This document shows positions 17,863 to 26,011 of a DNA stretch of 38,077 nt, piece by piece (positions within the stretch are counted from its first letter, which is position 1; every line of letters begins with the position of its first letter). The position numbers were made by a program, and so were the translations under genes. The stretch comes from Longimicrobiaceae bacterium (GTDB taxonomy: Bacteria > Gemmatimonadota > Gemmatimonadetes > Longimicrobiales > Longimicrobiaceae), in contig DASVBS010000042.1 in assembly GCA_036375715.1 (NCBI GenBank), forward strand, positions 1 to 38,077. The letters run 5' to 3'. Under the pieces are notes generated by a model. The model was not told the DNA's origin and made no database searches. It was given only the letters and a program-made list of their open reading frames with translations.

Positions 17863-18831
17863 TTATCGAGCGCTCCGCAGGGGCGGCAGGATCGCCATCA
17901 GCCGCTCGCGCCGCGGCTCCAGCCACGGCGGCAGCTTGAGCTGGCTCCCTAGCTCCGCGGGTGATTCATCGAAGGTGAAGCCCGGCGGGTCGGTAGCGAT
18001 CTCGAAGAGCACGCCACCCGGCTCCCGGAAGTAGATGGATCTGAAGTACTGCCGGTCGAGCACGGGCGTCACGTCCAACCCGGCCTCCACCAGCACCTCT
18101 CTCCAGAGGACCTGGTCGTTGTCCGATCGTACCCGCCAGGCGATGTGGTGCACGGCGCCGATCCCCATGCGCCCCGGTTCACCCTCGGGCTGGCAGTGCA
18201 GGTCGATCAGGGCTGCCTCGTCACCTTCTCCCACCTGAAAGCGGAAGCGCGTGCCCTCCCGCCCGATGCTGCGGAAGCCCAAGGGTCCTTCCAGCAGCGC
18301 GGCTGTCCGCTCATAGCCGTCGCTGCACAGGGTAGCCCCGGCGAAGCCCCGGATCGCGTGCTCGACGGGTATCGGTCCCTCGGGCCAGGGCGCGGGCGTC
18401 GCCCCACCCGCTCGGGCGACGAGCTCCAGTGGCAGTCCGTCGGGGTCGCGCAGCGCGAGCACCTGCTCGTCGAAGCGGGCATGCGGCCCCTCGAAGTCGA
18501 CGGCCGCGGAGGCAAGCCGATCGATCCAGTAGTCGAGAGAGTCTCGCGGAATGTGGAAGGGCGTGGCGGTGATCTGGCCGGCGCCCTGACGTGCGCGGGC
18601 GGTCACCCCCGGGGGAAGGATCCAGGCGAAGAAGGTCATAATTGTCCCGGGGGAGCCCAGGGCGTCGCCATAATAGAGGTGATAGGTGCCCGGGTCGTCG
18701 AAGTTGACCGTCTTCTTCACCAGCCGCAGACCCAGAACCCCCGAGTAGAAGTCCACATTCCGTTGCGGATCGCCGCAGATGGCGGTGATGTGATGGATGC
18801 CTGCAATCGGAGCCGGTGCAGACTCGGCCAT
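17863..18831 (-). CDS. Ring-cleaving dioxygenase family protein (VOC fold, MhqO-like)
   Basis: The 322-residue protein starts at the ATG at 18831, five bases after a perfect AGGAGG; the earlier in-frame start at 18888 is not needed. It carries two vicinal-oxygen-chelate modules: the first opens GIHHITAICGDPQRNVDFYSGVLGLRLVKKTVNFDDP, and the second carries GAVHHIAWRV and ends GGVLFEIATDPPGF. The His residues of IHHIT and VHHIAW and the Glu of LFEIATD are the expected metal ligands. Relatives include Bacillus MhqO and MhqA, linked to quinone and hydroquinone stress, and related proteins annotated as glyoxalase/extradiol dioxygenase. The substrate is not known. It is convergent with the DUF5916 gene across repeat copy 1. 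Confidence 0.88.
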   Translation of the reverse strand: MAESAPAPIAGIHHITAICGDPQRNVDFYSGVLGLRLVKKTVNFDDPGTYHLYYGDALGSPGTIMTFFAWILPPGVTARARQGAGQITATPFHIPRDSLDYWIDRLASAAVDFEGPHARFDEQVLALRDPDGLPLELVARAGGATPAPWPEGPIPVEHAIRGFAGATLCSDGYERTAALLEGPLGFRSIGREGTRFRFQVGEGDEAALIDLHCQPEGEPGRMGIGAVHHIAWRVRSDNDQVLWREVLVEAGLDVTPVLDRQYFRSIYFREPGGVLFEIATDPPGFTFDESPAELGSQLKLPPWLEPRRERLMAILPPLRSAR

Positions 18832-18974
18832 GCTGCCTCCTGGTATTCGTGGTGGGAGCACATGCGCACTGTACGCACCGCGCTGCACAGGTCATTCCGG
18901 GTCGCGCGTAGCGCCCACTTCATCGTTCTTGCACGCGCAACCGCGTCTCATGCGCGCCGCCAGAGGGACCAGGG

Positions 18975-20232
18975 ATGAAGTCAGATGAAGTAGACGAGAT
19001 GTCCTGGTGGTCGGAGCGTCCCTGGGCGGTGTGGACGCGCTGTCGCGACGGGCTGCGGGCGGTGGGGGCCTGCGGGCGCTCTGCGCGAGGTCGAGGGCGA
19101 GGGCACGGTCCGCTATCGTTGTCGCGTCGGCCACGCCTTCTCGCCCCAGGTGCTTGCCGCTGCCGCCGTTGCTGCGGGCGCGGACCGGGAAGGAGGGAGT
19201 GAGAGCCTGGTGCGTCGGGTGTGCGACCGGAGAGGAGGCGTATTCGCTCGCGATCGTCCTGCTGGAGGCGACCATGCGCCTCGAGCCAGCCCCCCAGATC
19301 CAGGTATTCGCCTCCGATCTGCACGAGAGATCCATCGAGCGGGCCCGCCAGGGCTTCTATCCTGGTGACATCGAGGCGGAGGTGAGTCCGGAGCGACTGC
19401 GACGCTTCTTCGTCCGCGAGGACGGCGGCTACCGCGTACGGAAGGAGGTGCGCGAACGGGTGACCTTCGCCCCGCATGATCTCCTGACCGATCCGCCCTT
19501 CTCGCGCCTCGACCTGATCAGTTGCCGGAACCTCCTCATCTACCTCCAGCGCGACGCTCAGCGTGACGTCCTCGAGCTGTTTCACTGCGCCCTGCGTCCC
19601 GAGGGGCTGCTCGTCTTCGGTAGTTCCGAGTCCGTGGAGGGCTCGGACCTCTTCCGATCCGAGAGCAAGCGGCACTGCATCTACCCAAAGCGGAATGTCG
19701 GCGCCGCGAGCGACGAGCGCCGGCCGTGGTACCTGACCGGAGTACGGCCCTACCGGAGCTCGTCCGACCGCATCGAGGGCGTGGTGATCACCTTTGTCGA
19801 CATCACCTCCCGAAAGCAGGCAGAGGAGGCGCTGCGGGAGAGCGAGGAGCGCTTCCGGCTCTTCGGTGAGGCCTCGACCAACGTGATCTGGATGCGCAGC
19901 GCCGACACATCGGGCTGGGCGTACGTGTGGAGACGACGCTCTACCGGGTGGTGCAGGAAGCGCTCACCAACGTGGCGAAGCACGCCGACGCGACGAGCGT
20001 GAGCGTCGTTCTCGAGAAACGCGATCGCCACGTGCAGGCCATCGTCGAGGACAACGGCGCGCGCTTCGACGTCGAGCTGACGCTGGCCTCGCCGGAGAAG
20101 GCGAAGCGGCTGGGCCTGCGCGGCATGCGTGAGCGGGTGGCCCTGCTCGGAGGGGAGCTGGAGATCGAGTCGTCCCCGGGGCAGGGGACCACTCTGTACA
20201 TTCGCCTTCCCGCTACCGGATCGAAGGAATGA
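18975..20232 (+). pseudogene. Eroded CheB-CheR-PAS-histidine kinase fusion
   Basis: Pieces of one or more large signalling proteins lie in successive, shifting frames. First comes the start of a CheB methylesterase domain (DVLVVGASLGGVDALS, near 18998). A jump of over 100 residues then leads to its C-terminal zinc-ribbon-like part in another frame (LREVEGEGTVRYRCRVGHAFSP, near 19090). From about 19198 a CheR methyltransferase core is readable (WCVGCATGEEAYSLAI, VFASDLHERSIERARQG, LDLISCRNLLIYL). It runs into a PAS segment (GVVITFVDITSRKQAEEALRESEERF). Near 19915 a further out-of-frame deletion leads to a NarL-type kinase ATP-binding domain (VVQEALTNVAKHA, then DNGARFD where the family has DNGxGFD, then LGLRGMRERVALLGG). 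Missing segments, frame changes and a lost ATP-loop glycine all point to decay. Confidence 0.85.
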
Positions 20233-20460
20233 GGGTGGTAACGGTGGTGTTGGCAGACGATCACAAGCTGGTGCGCGAGGGGCTCCGGGCGCTGGTGGAT
20301 GGCTGTACGGGCCTCTCGGTGGTCGGGTAGGCAGCAACGGCCTGGAGGCGGTGGCTCGCGTCAGGGAGCGCAAGCCGGACGTGGTGGTGATGGAACTTCC
20401 CATGTCGGGGATGGACGGAGCCACCGCCACCGATTGGATCCGTCGCGGCGGGGCTGGGTT
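20229..20460 (+). pseudogene. Remnant of NarL/FixJ-type response regulator
   Basis: The ATG at 20229 overlaps the kinase stop (ATGA), as in an intact sensor-regulator pair. The frame reads VVLADDHKLVREGLRALVDG, a canonical receiver start with the acidic pair Asp-Asp, but stops at a TAG at 20328-20330. The receiver resumes in another frame as NGLEAVARVRERKPDVVVMELPMSGMDG, where the phospho-acceptor Asp of MDL is replaced by Glu. The output helix-turn-helix domain is absent. It is clearly dead and belongs with the preceding sensor remnant. Confidence 0.85.
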
Positions 20461-20543
20461 GCGGCGCGGCCCTTGCACAGAGAGATCAACTGAGAGGCAC
20501 GTGCTTGAGCGAGTTGCCTCAGGCGGGTAGATTCAGGCCGCAC

Positions 20544-20652
20544 TGAAGGGGAGTAGCCACGCGGGAGAGACATCCCGCGATGCCGGATCGTCAAGACTGC
20601 GTCCGCGGGCGCACGGTTCGGCAGATCTGATCAGATCGGGCGAGACCTTCGC
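20544..20652 (+). ncRNA. yybP-ykoY (Mn2+-sensing) riboswitch
   Basis: The segment shows the conserved blocks of this class in order. AAGGGGAGTAGCC opens it (20546-20558). A P2 hairpin GCGGGA-GAGACA-TCCCGC follows (20561-20578). Then come CGTCAAGACTGCG (20589-20601) and finally GGCGAGACCTTCGC (20639-20652). GAAGG (20545-20549) pairs with CCTTC (20646-20650) to close P1. The next gene, 90 bases on, encodes a TerC-family protein, the classical partner of this riboswitch. Mn2+ binding would be expected to turn the gene on. Confidence 0.88.
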
Positions 20653-20741
20653 ATGGACCGAGCTGGCTCGGTACGCGCGGGGGCTCGCCCTTCTTGCGTT
20701 GAGTCCCGGGCGCGACGAACCAGACGCCAAAGGAATACTTC

Positions 20742-21812
20742 GTGGACGAGCTCTGGCTGTGGGTGGCGTTCAACGCCTTCGTGCTGGCGATGCTGGCGCT
20801 GGACCTGTTCGTGTTTCACCGCCACGCCCACGAGGTGAGAACCCGGGAAGCGGCTGGCTGGACGGCCTTCTGGGTGGCCCTCGCTCTGATCTTCAACTAT
20901 GGGGTTTACCGCTTCATGGGAGCGGAGGTAGGGCTGGAGTTCCTCACCGGCTACCTCATCGAGAAGGCGCTCTCCGTCGACAACATCTTCGTCTTCGTCC
21001 TCATCTTCAGCTACTTCAACGTCCCGCTGAAGTACCAGCATCGCGTCCTCTTCTGGGGGATCCTGGGGGCGCTGGTGATGCGGGGGACGATGATCGGAGC
21101 GGGCGCGGCGCTGATCCACCGCTTCCACTGGATCATCTACATCTTCGGGGCCTTCCTGGTGATCACGGGCGTGCGGATGGCCCTGCAGCGGGATCACGCG
21201 GTGGAGCCGGAGAGCAACCCCGTACTACGCCTCGTGCGACGCTTCCTACCGATCACCCGGGTCTACCACGGCCAGAGCTTCTTCGTGCGGGAACGGGTCG
21301 GAGGGCGGTTGCGGCGGGTGGCGACGCCGCTCTTCGTCGTCCTCCTGCTGGTGGAGACGACTGATCTGATCTTCGCGGTGGACTCCATCCCGGCGGTGTT
21401 CGCCATCACCACCGATCCCTTCATCGTCTACACCAGCAACGTCTTCGCCATCCTGGGGTTGAGGGCCCTCTACTTTCTGCTGGCCGGGGTCATCCACCGC
21501 TTCCACTACCTGCAGTTGGGGCTGGCCGTGGTGCTCGGGTTCGTGGGGACGAAGATGCTGCTGGTCGACGTGTTCCCGGTGCCGATCGGCATCTCGCTTG
21601 GCGTGATCGCGACGGTGCTCTCGATCTCGGTGGTGGCCTCGCTGATGTTCCCGCGCGGTCCGCACGAGTCGGCGCCGGTGCACGGCGATCCCCTGGATTC
21701 GCCTCGAGGACCGAAGCCGGGCGCCAGCGCGTCGGTGGATTCACCTCCGGAGGCGGAACCGGTGGCCGCGCCGGTCGAGGTAGTGGACAAAGGCGGGGAC
21801 GAACCGGCATAG
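20742..21812 (+). CDS. TerC-family membrane protein, probable manganese exporter (Alx-like)
   Basis: The 356-residue protein starts at a GTG at 20742, seven bases after AGGA. It has about eight or nine membrane helices and the two acidic TerC motifs: EKALSVDNIFVFVLIFSYF in the first half and ETTDLIFAVDSIPAVFAITTDPF in the second, which form the ion path. Alx of E. coli and related TerC proteins export Mn2+, and the riboswitch just upstream strongly supports that role here. The last 60 or so residues are a Pro/Glu/Ala-rich cytoplasmic tail without known domains (about 296-356), longer than in most relatives. It is monocistronic; the convergent lipoprotein gene follows. Confidence 0.92.
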   Translation: MDELWLWVAFNAFVLAMLALDLFVFHRHAHEVRTREAAGWTAFWVALALIFNYGVYRFMGAEVGLEFLTGYLIEKALSVDNIFVFVLIFSYFNVPLKYQHRVLFWGILGALVMRGTMIGAGAALIHRFHWIIYIFGAFLVITGVRMALQRDHAVEPESNPVLRLVRRFLPITRVYHGQSFFVRERVGGRLRRVATPLFVVLLLVETTDLIFAVDSIPAVFAITTDPFIVYTSNVFAILGLRALYFLLAGVIHRFHYLQLGLAVVLGFVGTKMLLVDVFPVPIGISLGVIATVLSISVVASLMFPRGPHESAPVHGDPLDSPRGPKPGASASVDSPPEAEPVAAPVEVVDKGGDEPA

Positions 21813-21833
21813 GGTTGGTGGCCGGAAGACCTC

Positions 21834-22397
21834 TCAAGGGGCACGGACGGCTCCGCCTCCGACGCCTGCGCAGGTCTCTGAGCGGCCTCCGGTGCCGTAG
21901 ACGAGCACGGTTGACAGCGCGACCAGGCTGTCGAAGCGGATCGGCACGGAGGAGACTGCCCGCCCGATCCCCGTGGTGTCGGCGCTCACTTCCACCAGTT
22001 GGTGCAGCGCCGGTCCGGGACGATCGCACCTACCGAGCTGAAGGGCGCCCACGTAGTTCCTCTGGGAGACCCCGCCGGTGAGGGTGACCGTCACCAGGGT
22101 CTGCCGCCCCTCGGGTCGCAGGCGCGCCGTGCCGGCAAGGATGTAGCCAGGGAAGGACCTGAAGGAAGTCTCCAGCTCGGCGGCCAGAGTAGAAGCTCCG
22201 GGCGAGGCGGGAGGCTTCGCACTGGGTACGGTCGCCGGCAGGGCCACTGCCGGAGAGATCGAGGTGCCCGAATCGTCCGCCGAGGTGGCGACGCGGTCCG
22301 CCGCGGGGGTGAAGTCCGAGGCGATCCGGTTCTGCTCGCCGCACCCCGCCAGCGCCGCGGCGATCGCCAGGCAGAAGACACTCGAAAGCGTGTGCAC
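21834..22397 (-). CDS. Putative lipoprotein of unknown function
   Basis: The 187-residue product starts at a GTG at 22397. It has a lipoprotein signal (SSVFCLAIAAALAGC, lipid Cys19), then a Ser/Ala/Pro-rich linker to about residue 70, and a C-terminal domain of roughly 100 residues with strands such as ARLRPEGRQTLVTVTLTG, YVGALQLGRCDRPGPALHQL and a final Cys. The C-R-C-D-R-P-G-P-A-L-H-like block faintly resembles the small beta domain of lipoproteins distantly related to Cu/Zn superoxide dismutase, but the copper His ligands are not visible, so no function is assigned. It is convergent with the TerC gene and next to repeat copy 2. Confidence 0.6.
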   Translation of the reverse strand: MHTLSSVFCLAIAAALAGCGEQNRIASDFTPAADRVATSADDSGTSISPAVALPATVPSAKPPASPGASTLAAELETSFRSFPGYILAGTARLRPEGRQTLVTVTLTGGVSQRNYVGALQLGRCDRPGPALHQLVEVSADTTGIGRAVSSVPIRFDSLVALSTVLVYGTGGRSETCAGVGGGAVRAP

Positions 22398-22420
22398 GCG
22401 AACTCTGCCTTATTCTAGGA

Positions 22421-22527
22421 ATTACGAATTACGAATTACGATCGTTCAATTCTGAATTCTGAATTTTGAATTAGCTTCGCCGACCCTACACCCTCAGGAT
22501 GATAGGATGTAATTCGTAATTCGTAGT
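22421..22527. repeat. Heptamer-flanked repeat element, copy 2
   Basis: Three exact copies of ATTACGA (22421-22441) form the left arm and TCGTAAT (22514-22520) with a near copy TCGTAGT (22521-22527) the right arm. Next to the left arm are period-7 words ATTCTGA, ATTCTGA and ATTTTGA. The interior contains, in reverse orientation, the TCATCCTGA module with GCGAAG (22475-22506). The element lies within the 334-base gap between the divergent lipoprotein and XoxF-like genes; the rest of the gap shows no gene. Confidence 0.7.
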
Positions 22528-22731
22528 TCCGACGCTCCCGGGCTTTCGCCCCCCCCCGAGCAGCGTCGGGCATCCGATCCTGCGCAAGGTGGGGACCGTG
22601 GGCATGTTTGCTGCTGATCCTCATACGCCGTCAGCGACGCCGGCATGGACCTGCCCGCCGCACGTCGCCCGACCGGTCGGCTAACCGCGAGCAGCCGCGC
22701 AATACCGGCTGGTGCCGCCGCGGCGACGCTC

Positions 22732-24576
22732 ATGCCCCGGAGCGCTACGATCAATCCCAGGATCCTCTGTCTCTGCGCTTTCGTCCTCTCCCTCGGGTGC
22801 GGAGAGGGCGGGCCGGAGGCACCAGCGCAGCGGGCCGCGGCGACGCGGAATCCCTCCGCCAGCCCGGCTTCCGTTCCCCTGGATTCCACGCCCCCCGGCG
22901 AGTGGCGCGTCCCCGCCCGTGACTACGCCAGCACCCGCTTCGCTCCTCTCGACCAGATCAATCGCGAGAACGTCGCCTCCCTGCGTCCGGCCTGGACGTT
23001 CTCGACCGGAGTGCTCCGCGGCCACGAGGCGGCACCTATCGTGGTCGGCAGCACGATGTACCTCGTCACTCCCTTCCCGAACTACCTGTACGCCATAGAC
23101 CTGAATCAAGCAGGGCGCGTGTTGTGGAGATATCGACCTCCCCTGCAGCGCGCTGCTCAGGGGGTGGCGTGCTGCGACGTGGTGAATCGGGGCGCAGCGT
23201 ATTTCGACACGAAGGTGTTCTTCAACACCCTGGACAATCAGACGGTAGCCGTCGACGCGACGACGGGACAGGAGGTGTGGAGGACGCGCCTGGGCAGCAT
23301 CAACGTCGGCGAGACCATCACCATGGCGCCGCTGGTGGTGAAGGGAAAGGTCCTGGTCGGCAACAGCGGTGGAGAGATGGGCGTGCGCGGCTGGCTCACC
23401 GCCCTCGACGCGCAAACGGGTGAGGTGGTGTGGCGGGCGTACAGTACAGGACCGGACGAGGACGCGCTGATCGGCCCGGAGTTCCAGCCCTACTACGCCC
23501 AGGATCGCGGGGAGGACCTCGGTGTCACCACCTGGCCGCCCGATGCCTGGCGACAGGGCGGGGGAACGGTCTGGGGGTGGATCTCCTACGACTCCGAGCT
23601 CGACCTCGTCTATTACGGAACCGGCAACCCCGGACCATGGAACCCCGACCAACGCCCGGGAGCCAATAAGTGGACGGCTGGAATCTTCGCCCGCGACCCG
23701 GACACCGGGGCGGCGCGCTGGTTCTATCAGTTCACCCCGCACGACCTGCACGACTACGACGCCGTCAACGAGAATATCCTACTCGACCTGACGATCGGTG
23801 GCGCTCCCCGCCGCGTCATCGTTCGACCCGAGCGCAACGGCTACATCTACGTGCTCGACCGGGCGACGGGCGAGCTGATCTCCGCGGACCCCTTTGTCCA
23901 CATCAACTCGTCGCTCGGGGTGGATTCGGTCACCGGCGAGTACATCCCCAACCCCCAAAAGGAGCCAGTTCTCGGAAAGGTCGTTTACGACATCTGCCCC
24001 GCGTCGCCGGGTGCGAAGGATTGGCAACCCTCCGCCTTCTCGCCGCGCACCGGTCTGCTCTACATCCCGCACAACAATCTCTGCATGGATGTGCAGAGCG
24101 TCGAGGCGAACTACATCGCCGGCACCCCATACGTCGGCGCCAACGTGATCATGAAGCCCGGACCCGGAGGGCATCGGGGCGAGTTCACCGCCTGGGATCC
24201 GGTCGCGCGGAGGCCGGTCTGGAAGATCCGCGAGCACTTTCCCACATGGAGCGGTGCGTTGGCGACGGCCGGCGATCTCGTCTTCTACGGTACTATGGAC
24301 GGCTGGTTCAAGGCCGTCGATGCGCTCTCCGGCGACCTCCTCTGGAGCTTCAAGACCGAATCGGGGATCATCGGTCAGCCGATCTCCTATCTCGGACCCG
24401 ACGGCAAGCAGTTCGTGGCGATCCTCTCGGGGGTCGGCGGCTGGTCCGGCGCGATCGTCGCCGCGGGGCTCAGCCCCGAAGACTCCACCGCGGCGCTCGG
24501 GTTCGTGGGCGCGATGGGCGACCTCCCCCAGCATACGCAGCGCGGGGGAACCCTCTACGTCTTCTCCCTGCCGTGA
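22732..24576 (+). CDS. PQQ-dependent alcohol dehydrogenase, lanthanide (XoxF) type, lipoprotein
   Basis: The 614-residue product starts at the ATG at 22732 so that a lipoprotein signal is formed (ILCLCAFVLSLGC, lipid Cys23). An upstream ATG at 22645 would bury it. The rest is an eight-bladed quinoprotein propeller. The vicinal Cys147-Cys148 (GVACCDV) gives the disulfide above PQQ. Glu215 (NSGGEMGVRG) and Asn299 (YYGTGNP) match metal ligands, and Asp341 in TPHDLHDYD is the catalytic base. Asp343, two residues on, is the extra carboxylate that marks lanthanide-dependent enzymes; calcium-type MxaF has Ala there. It oxidises methanol or another primary alcohol in the periplasm. The next genes encode its binding-protein partner, a cytochrome and a terminal oxidase. 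No PQQ biosynthesis genes lie in the window. Confidence 0.9.
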   Translation: MPRSATINPRILCLCAFVLSLGCGEGGPEAPAQRAAATRNPSASPASVPLDSTPPGEWRVPARDYASTRFAPLDQINRENVASLRPAWTFSTGVLRGHEAAPIVVGSTMYLVTPFPNYLYAIDLNQAGRVLWRYRPPLQRAAQGVACCDVVNRGAAYFDTKVFFNTLDNQTVAVDATTGQEVWRTRLGSINVGETITMAPLVVKGKVLVGNSGGEMGVRGWLTALDAQTGEVVWRAYSTGPDEDALIGPEFQPYYAQDRGEDLGVTTWPPDAWRQGGGTVWGWISYDSELDLVYYGTGNPGPWNPDQRPGANKWTAGIFARDPDTGAARWFYQFTPHDLHDYDAVNENILLDLTIGGAPRRVIVRPERNGYIYVLDRATGELISADPFVHINSSLGVDSVTGEYIPNPQKEPVLGKVVYDICPASPGAKDWQPSAFSPRTGLLYIPHNNLCMDVQSVEANYIAGTPYVGANVIMKPGPGGHRGEFTAWDPVARRPVWKIREHFPTWSGALATAGDLVFYGTMDGWFKAVDALSGDLLWSFKTESGIIGQPISYLGPDGKQFVAILSGVGGWSGAIVAAGLSPEDSTAALGFVGAMGDLPQHTQRGGTLYVFSLP

Positions 24577-25457
24577 ACCGCCCCCCGCTCCTCCGCCGCG
24601 GATGCCAGAGCCCATCGAAGCCGGGGCTCGTCCTCGCCTTGCTGCTCGCGGCTGGGGCTTGTGCGGGCTCGAGGGCGGAGCCCTCGCGGACGCTGCGGGT
24701 TTGTGCGGACCCCAACAACCTTCCGTTCTCGAACCAGCGGGGCGAGGGTTTCGAGAACCGCCTCGCGGAGCTCCTGGCACGCGAGATGGGCGCCGAGCTG
24801 CGCTACACGTGGTGGGCGCAACGCAGGGGCTTCATCCGCAACACGTTGCGCGCCGGCGAATGCGATCTGGTGATGGGGATCCCCAGCAGCTTCGAGCTGG
24901 CGCTCGCCACCGAGCCGTACTACCGCTCCACTTACGTCTTCGTCTACCGATCCGACGCCGGCTTTGCCGTCCGCTCCTTCGACGATCCCATTTTGCGGGA
25001 TGTGAGGATCGGGGTGCATCTGATCGGTGACGACGGGGCGAATGCCCCGCCCGCCCACGCCCTGGGCAAGCGCGGGATCGTCGGCAACGTGGTCGGCTAT
25101 ACCGTCTACGGCGATTACGCGCTCCCAGATCCTCCCGCGCGGATCATCGACGCGGTCGCAGCCGGAGAGATCGACGTCGCGATCGTGTGGGGCCCCCTCG
25201 CCGGCTATTTCGCGCCGCGCGCAGCTGCCCCGCTCGAGGTAGTGCCCGTCGCGCCGCAAATCGATCCGCCTTACCTCCCTTTCGTCTTCGACATCGCGAT
25301 GGGGGTGAACCGCAGCGATCCTCTTCTGAAGGTGGAGGTCGAGTCGATCCTTCACCGTCGCTCAACGGAGGTGGATTCGATTCTCACAGCGTACGGCGTT
25401 CCCCGACTCGACCGAGGCTGGCGGGGCACCATCGCCTCGGGAGGCACCACCCCATGA
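24573..25457 (+). CDS. Quinoprotein-associated periplasmic binding protein (XoxJ/MxaJ-like), lipoprotein
   Basis: The GTG at 24573 overlaps the dehydrogenase stop by four bases (GTGA). The 294-residue product has a lipoprotein signal (LALLLAAGAC, Cys30) and a type 2 periplasmic-binding fold: LRVCADPNNLPFSNQRGEGFENRLAELLAREMG, GECDLVMGIPSSFELALATEPYYRSTYVFVYR, and GEIDVAIVWGPLAGYFA. It matches the family of ABC-like solute-binding proteins encoded beside PQQ methanol dehydrogenases (MxaJ, XoxJ). XoxJ is thought to help activate or fold XoxF rather than to feed a transporter; no ABC permease is near. Position and overlap indicate co-translation with the dehydrogenase. Confidence 0.88.
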   Translation: MNRPPLLRRGCQSPSKPGLVLALLLAAGACAGSRAEPSRTLRVCADPNNLPFSNQRGEGFENRLAELLAREMGAELRYTWWAQRRGFIRNTLRAGECDLVMGIPSSFELALATEPYYRSTYVFVYRSDAGFAVRSFDDPILRDVRIGVHLIGDDGANAPPAHALGKRGIVGNVVGYTVYGDYALPDPPARIIDAVAAGEIDVAIVWGPLAGYFAPRAAAPLEVVPVAPQIDPPYLPFVFDIAMGVNRSDPLLKVEVESILHRRSTEVDSILTAYGVPRLDRGWRGTIASGGTTP

Positions 25458-26011
25458 GCTCCGTCGCCGATTGTGGAGGCGGCGGGGGCGCCGGCAGGGC
25501 GCGCTCAGGGGCGGTAGCCCTTCTCCTTCTTGGCGTGCTCGCGGCGTGTGAGCGCGAGCGTAGGGTCTACCGTGAGGTGCCTCCGGGAGCGACCGCTTTT
25601 CCGGCAGTGCAGACGGGTGAGCTGCAGGCCGGGCCGCCGACGGCCGACCCAACCGCAGGGGCATACCAGGAGAACCGTTGGGCCGTCTCGCAGGGGCAGA
25701 TCCTGTTCACGCAATTCAACTGTGCCGGCTGCCACTCCGCGGGAGGCGGGGGTGGGATGGGGCCGCCGCTCAACGATCCCGAATGGATCTACGGGAGCGA
25801 CCCCGAGAACATCTTTGCCACCGTGGTGGAGGGTCGGCCAAACGGGATGCCCTCCTTCCGCGGTCGGATCGGGAACGCCCAGGTCTGGCAACTGGTCGCC
25901 TACGTGCGCACGCTCGGAGGCCTGACGGCCAAGGATACCTGGCCCGCCCGCGCCGATGCGATGGACGAGGTCGGGCCGGAGCCCGACCCGATGCCGCGGG
26001 GTGCTCTGTGA
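25454..26011 (+). CDS. Monohaem cytochrome c, XoxG (cytochrome cL)-like, lipoprotein
   Basis: The ATG at 25454 overlaps the preceding stop (ATGA). The open frame further upstream is antisense-free but lies inside the XoxJ-like gene. The 185-residue product has a lipoprotein signal (VALLLLGVLAAC, Cys32), a linker, and a class I cytochrome domain with CAGCH (residues 90-94) and a likely axial Met132 (NGMPSF). LNDPEWIYGSDPENIFATVVEGRPNGMPSFRGRIG is typical of the cL/XoxG group, the physiological electron acceptors of methanol dehydrogenases. It probably carries electrons from the XoxF-like enzyme to the CuA site of the oxidase encoded next. Confidence 0.88.
   Translation: MSSVADCGGGGGAGRARSGAVALLLLGVLAACERERRVYREVPPGATAFPAVQTGELQAGPPTADPTAGAYQENRWAVSQGQILFTQFNCAGCHSAGGGGGMGPPLNDPEWIYGSDPENIFATVVEGRPNGMPSFRGRIGNAQVWQLVAYVRTLGGLTAKDTWPARADAMDEVGPEPDPMPRGAL

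Noticed and set aside
21246-21683. His/Arg-rich open frame antisense to the TerC gene
   Set aside because: It is a shadow of the membrane-protein codons and has no start site or domain support.
22732-24576. Calcium-type methanol dehydrogenase (MxaF)
   Set aside because: Asp343 is present two residues after the catalytic Asp, where MxaF has Ala, and no mxaI-like small subunit is encoded.
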